Shown: in pieces, positions 63,926-64,000 of the stretch
Position numbering within the stretch: the first letter of the stretch is position 1
How the letters are laid out: every line of letters begins with the position of its first letter
NCBI GenBank assembly: GCA_016793095.1
Contig: JAEUJQ010000059.1
Coordinates: 1-64,000 of the forward strand
DNA from: Myxococcaceae bacterium
GTDB taxonomy: Bacteria; Myxococcota; Myxococcia; Myxococcales; Myxococcaceae
Length of the DNA stretch: 64,000 nt
Direction: 5' to 3'
The notes under the pieces: generated by a model
Seen by the model: the letters and a program-made list of their open reading frames with translations, nothing else
Told to the model about the DNA's origin: nothing
Database searches by the model: none
Translations under genes and position numbers: made by a program

Positions 63926-64000
63926 ATGGCGCGGCGGTGCACGTGGAGCGCGGAGGACGAGGCCTGGCTCGAGGCGCGCCTGCGCGAGGTGAACGGGCGT
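63926..64000 (+). CDS. Possible N-terminal fragment of a gene at the right edge
   Basis: ATG 63926 opens a frame of 25 codons that stays open to the window edge (MARRCTWSAEDEAWLEARL and on). It lies 24 bases after the VWA stop codon on the same strand and could be a further operon gene. The fragment is charged and helical. No family can be assigned. Confidence 0.4.
   Translation, partial: MARRCTWSAEDEAWLEARLREVNGR

Overview
The window is GC-rich (close to 70% by eye), densely coded DNA with a strong myxobacterial (Myxococcota, probably Cystobacterineae) flavour. The pointers are a Ser/Thr kinase fused to a STAND ATPase and TPRs, GYF and PilZ domain fusions, many TPR lipoproteins, an MJ0042 zinc-ribbon membrane protein, paired ArsA-like ATPases, and many Ala/Pro-rich proteins of unknown function. 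Assignment to a species is not possible from the sequence alone. No rRNA, tRNA, CRISPR array, insertion sequence or prophage was seen.

Left part (1-30 kb). A prkA-yeaH (DUF444) stress-kinase operon on the minus strand runs straight into a visibly lower-GC two-gene cassette, an ABC-type ATPase plus a DUF4435/TOPRIM-like protein. This cassette resembles the PARIS anti-phage system and sits where spoVR is often found. Next come a peptide-binding lipoprotein, a papain-fold-like protein, a kinase/STAND/TPR regulator, a GT-C glycosyltransferase and mltG-ruvX. A group at 15.4-19.9 kb looks secretion-related: a TPR protein, an Ala-rich protein with a hydrophobic hairpin, a coiled-coil protein with a needle-like C-terminus and a SycD-like TPR chaperone. 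Its divergent intergenic region carries two outward-facing sigma-54 promoter candidates. Then follow an M48 protease, a TPR lipoprotein, a pair of ArsA/Get3-like ATPases, a coiled-coil protein with ParA, PhaR, a zinc-ribbon membrane protein, tatA and a GDPD-type phosphodiesterase.

Middle part (30-57.8 kb). This holds an outer-membrane protein, a very long S41 protease, an EI24 membrane protein, glutamate-cysteine ligase, a calpain-like protease, a cNMP-binding protein, ribE, a METTL20-like methyltransferase, TfoX-N and a CBS-domain PLP enzyme. The rest is a stretched version of the classic lptC-lptA-lptB-rpoN-hpf-ptsN neighbourhood. It is interrupted by myxobacterial additions: an amidoligase-like enzyme, a tandem-repeat protein, a GYF/J-like/PilZ fusion with a response regulator, and a GH3 lipoprotein. 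LptA here is a covalent tandem of two LptA-like domains. An ECF sigma factor with a clear intrinsic terminator closes the region.

Right part (58-64 kb). A near-consensus sigma-70-type promoter drives five tightly packed genes: nicotinate phosphoribosyltransferase, PP2C phosphatase, kinase with zinc ribbon, nicotinamidase-fold hydrolase and VWA protein. The phosphatase, kinase and VWA proteins form a TerY-P-like triad. The two flanking enzymes catalyse the two consecutive steps nicotinamide to nicotinate to NaMN. This apparent coupling of a phospho-signalling triad to NAD salvage is the best candidate for an undescribed system in the window.
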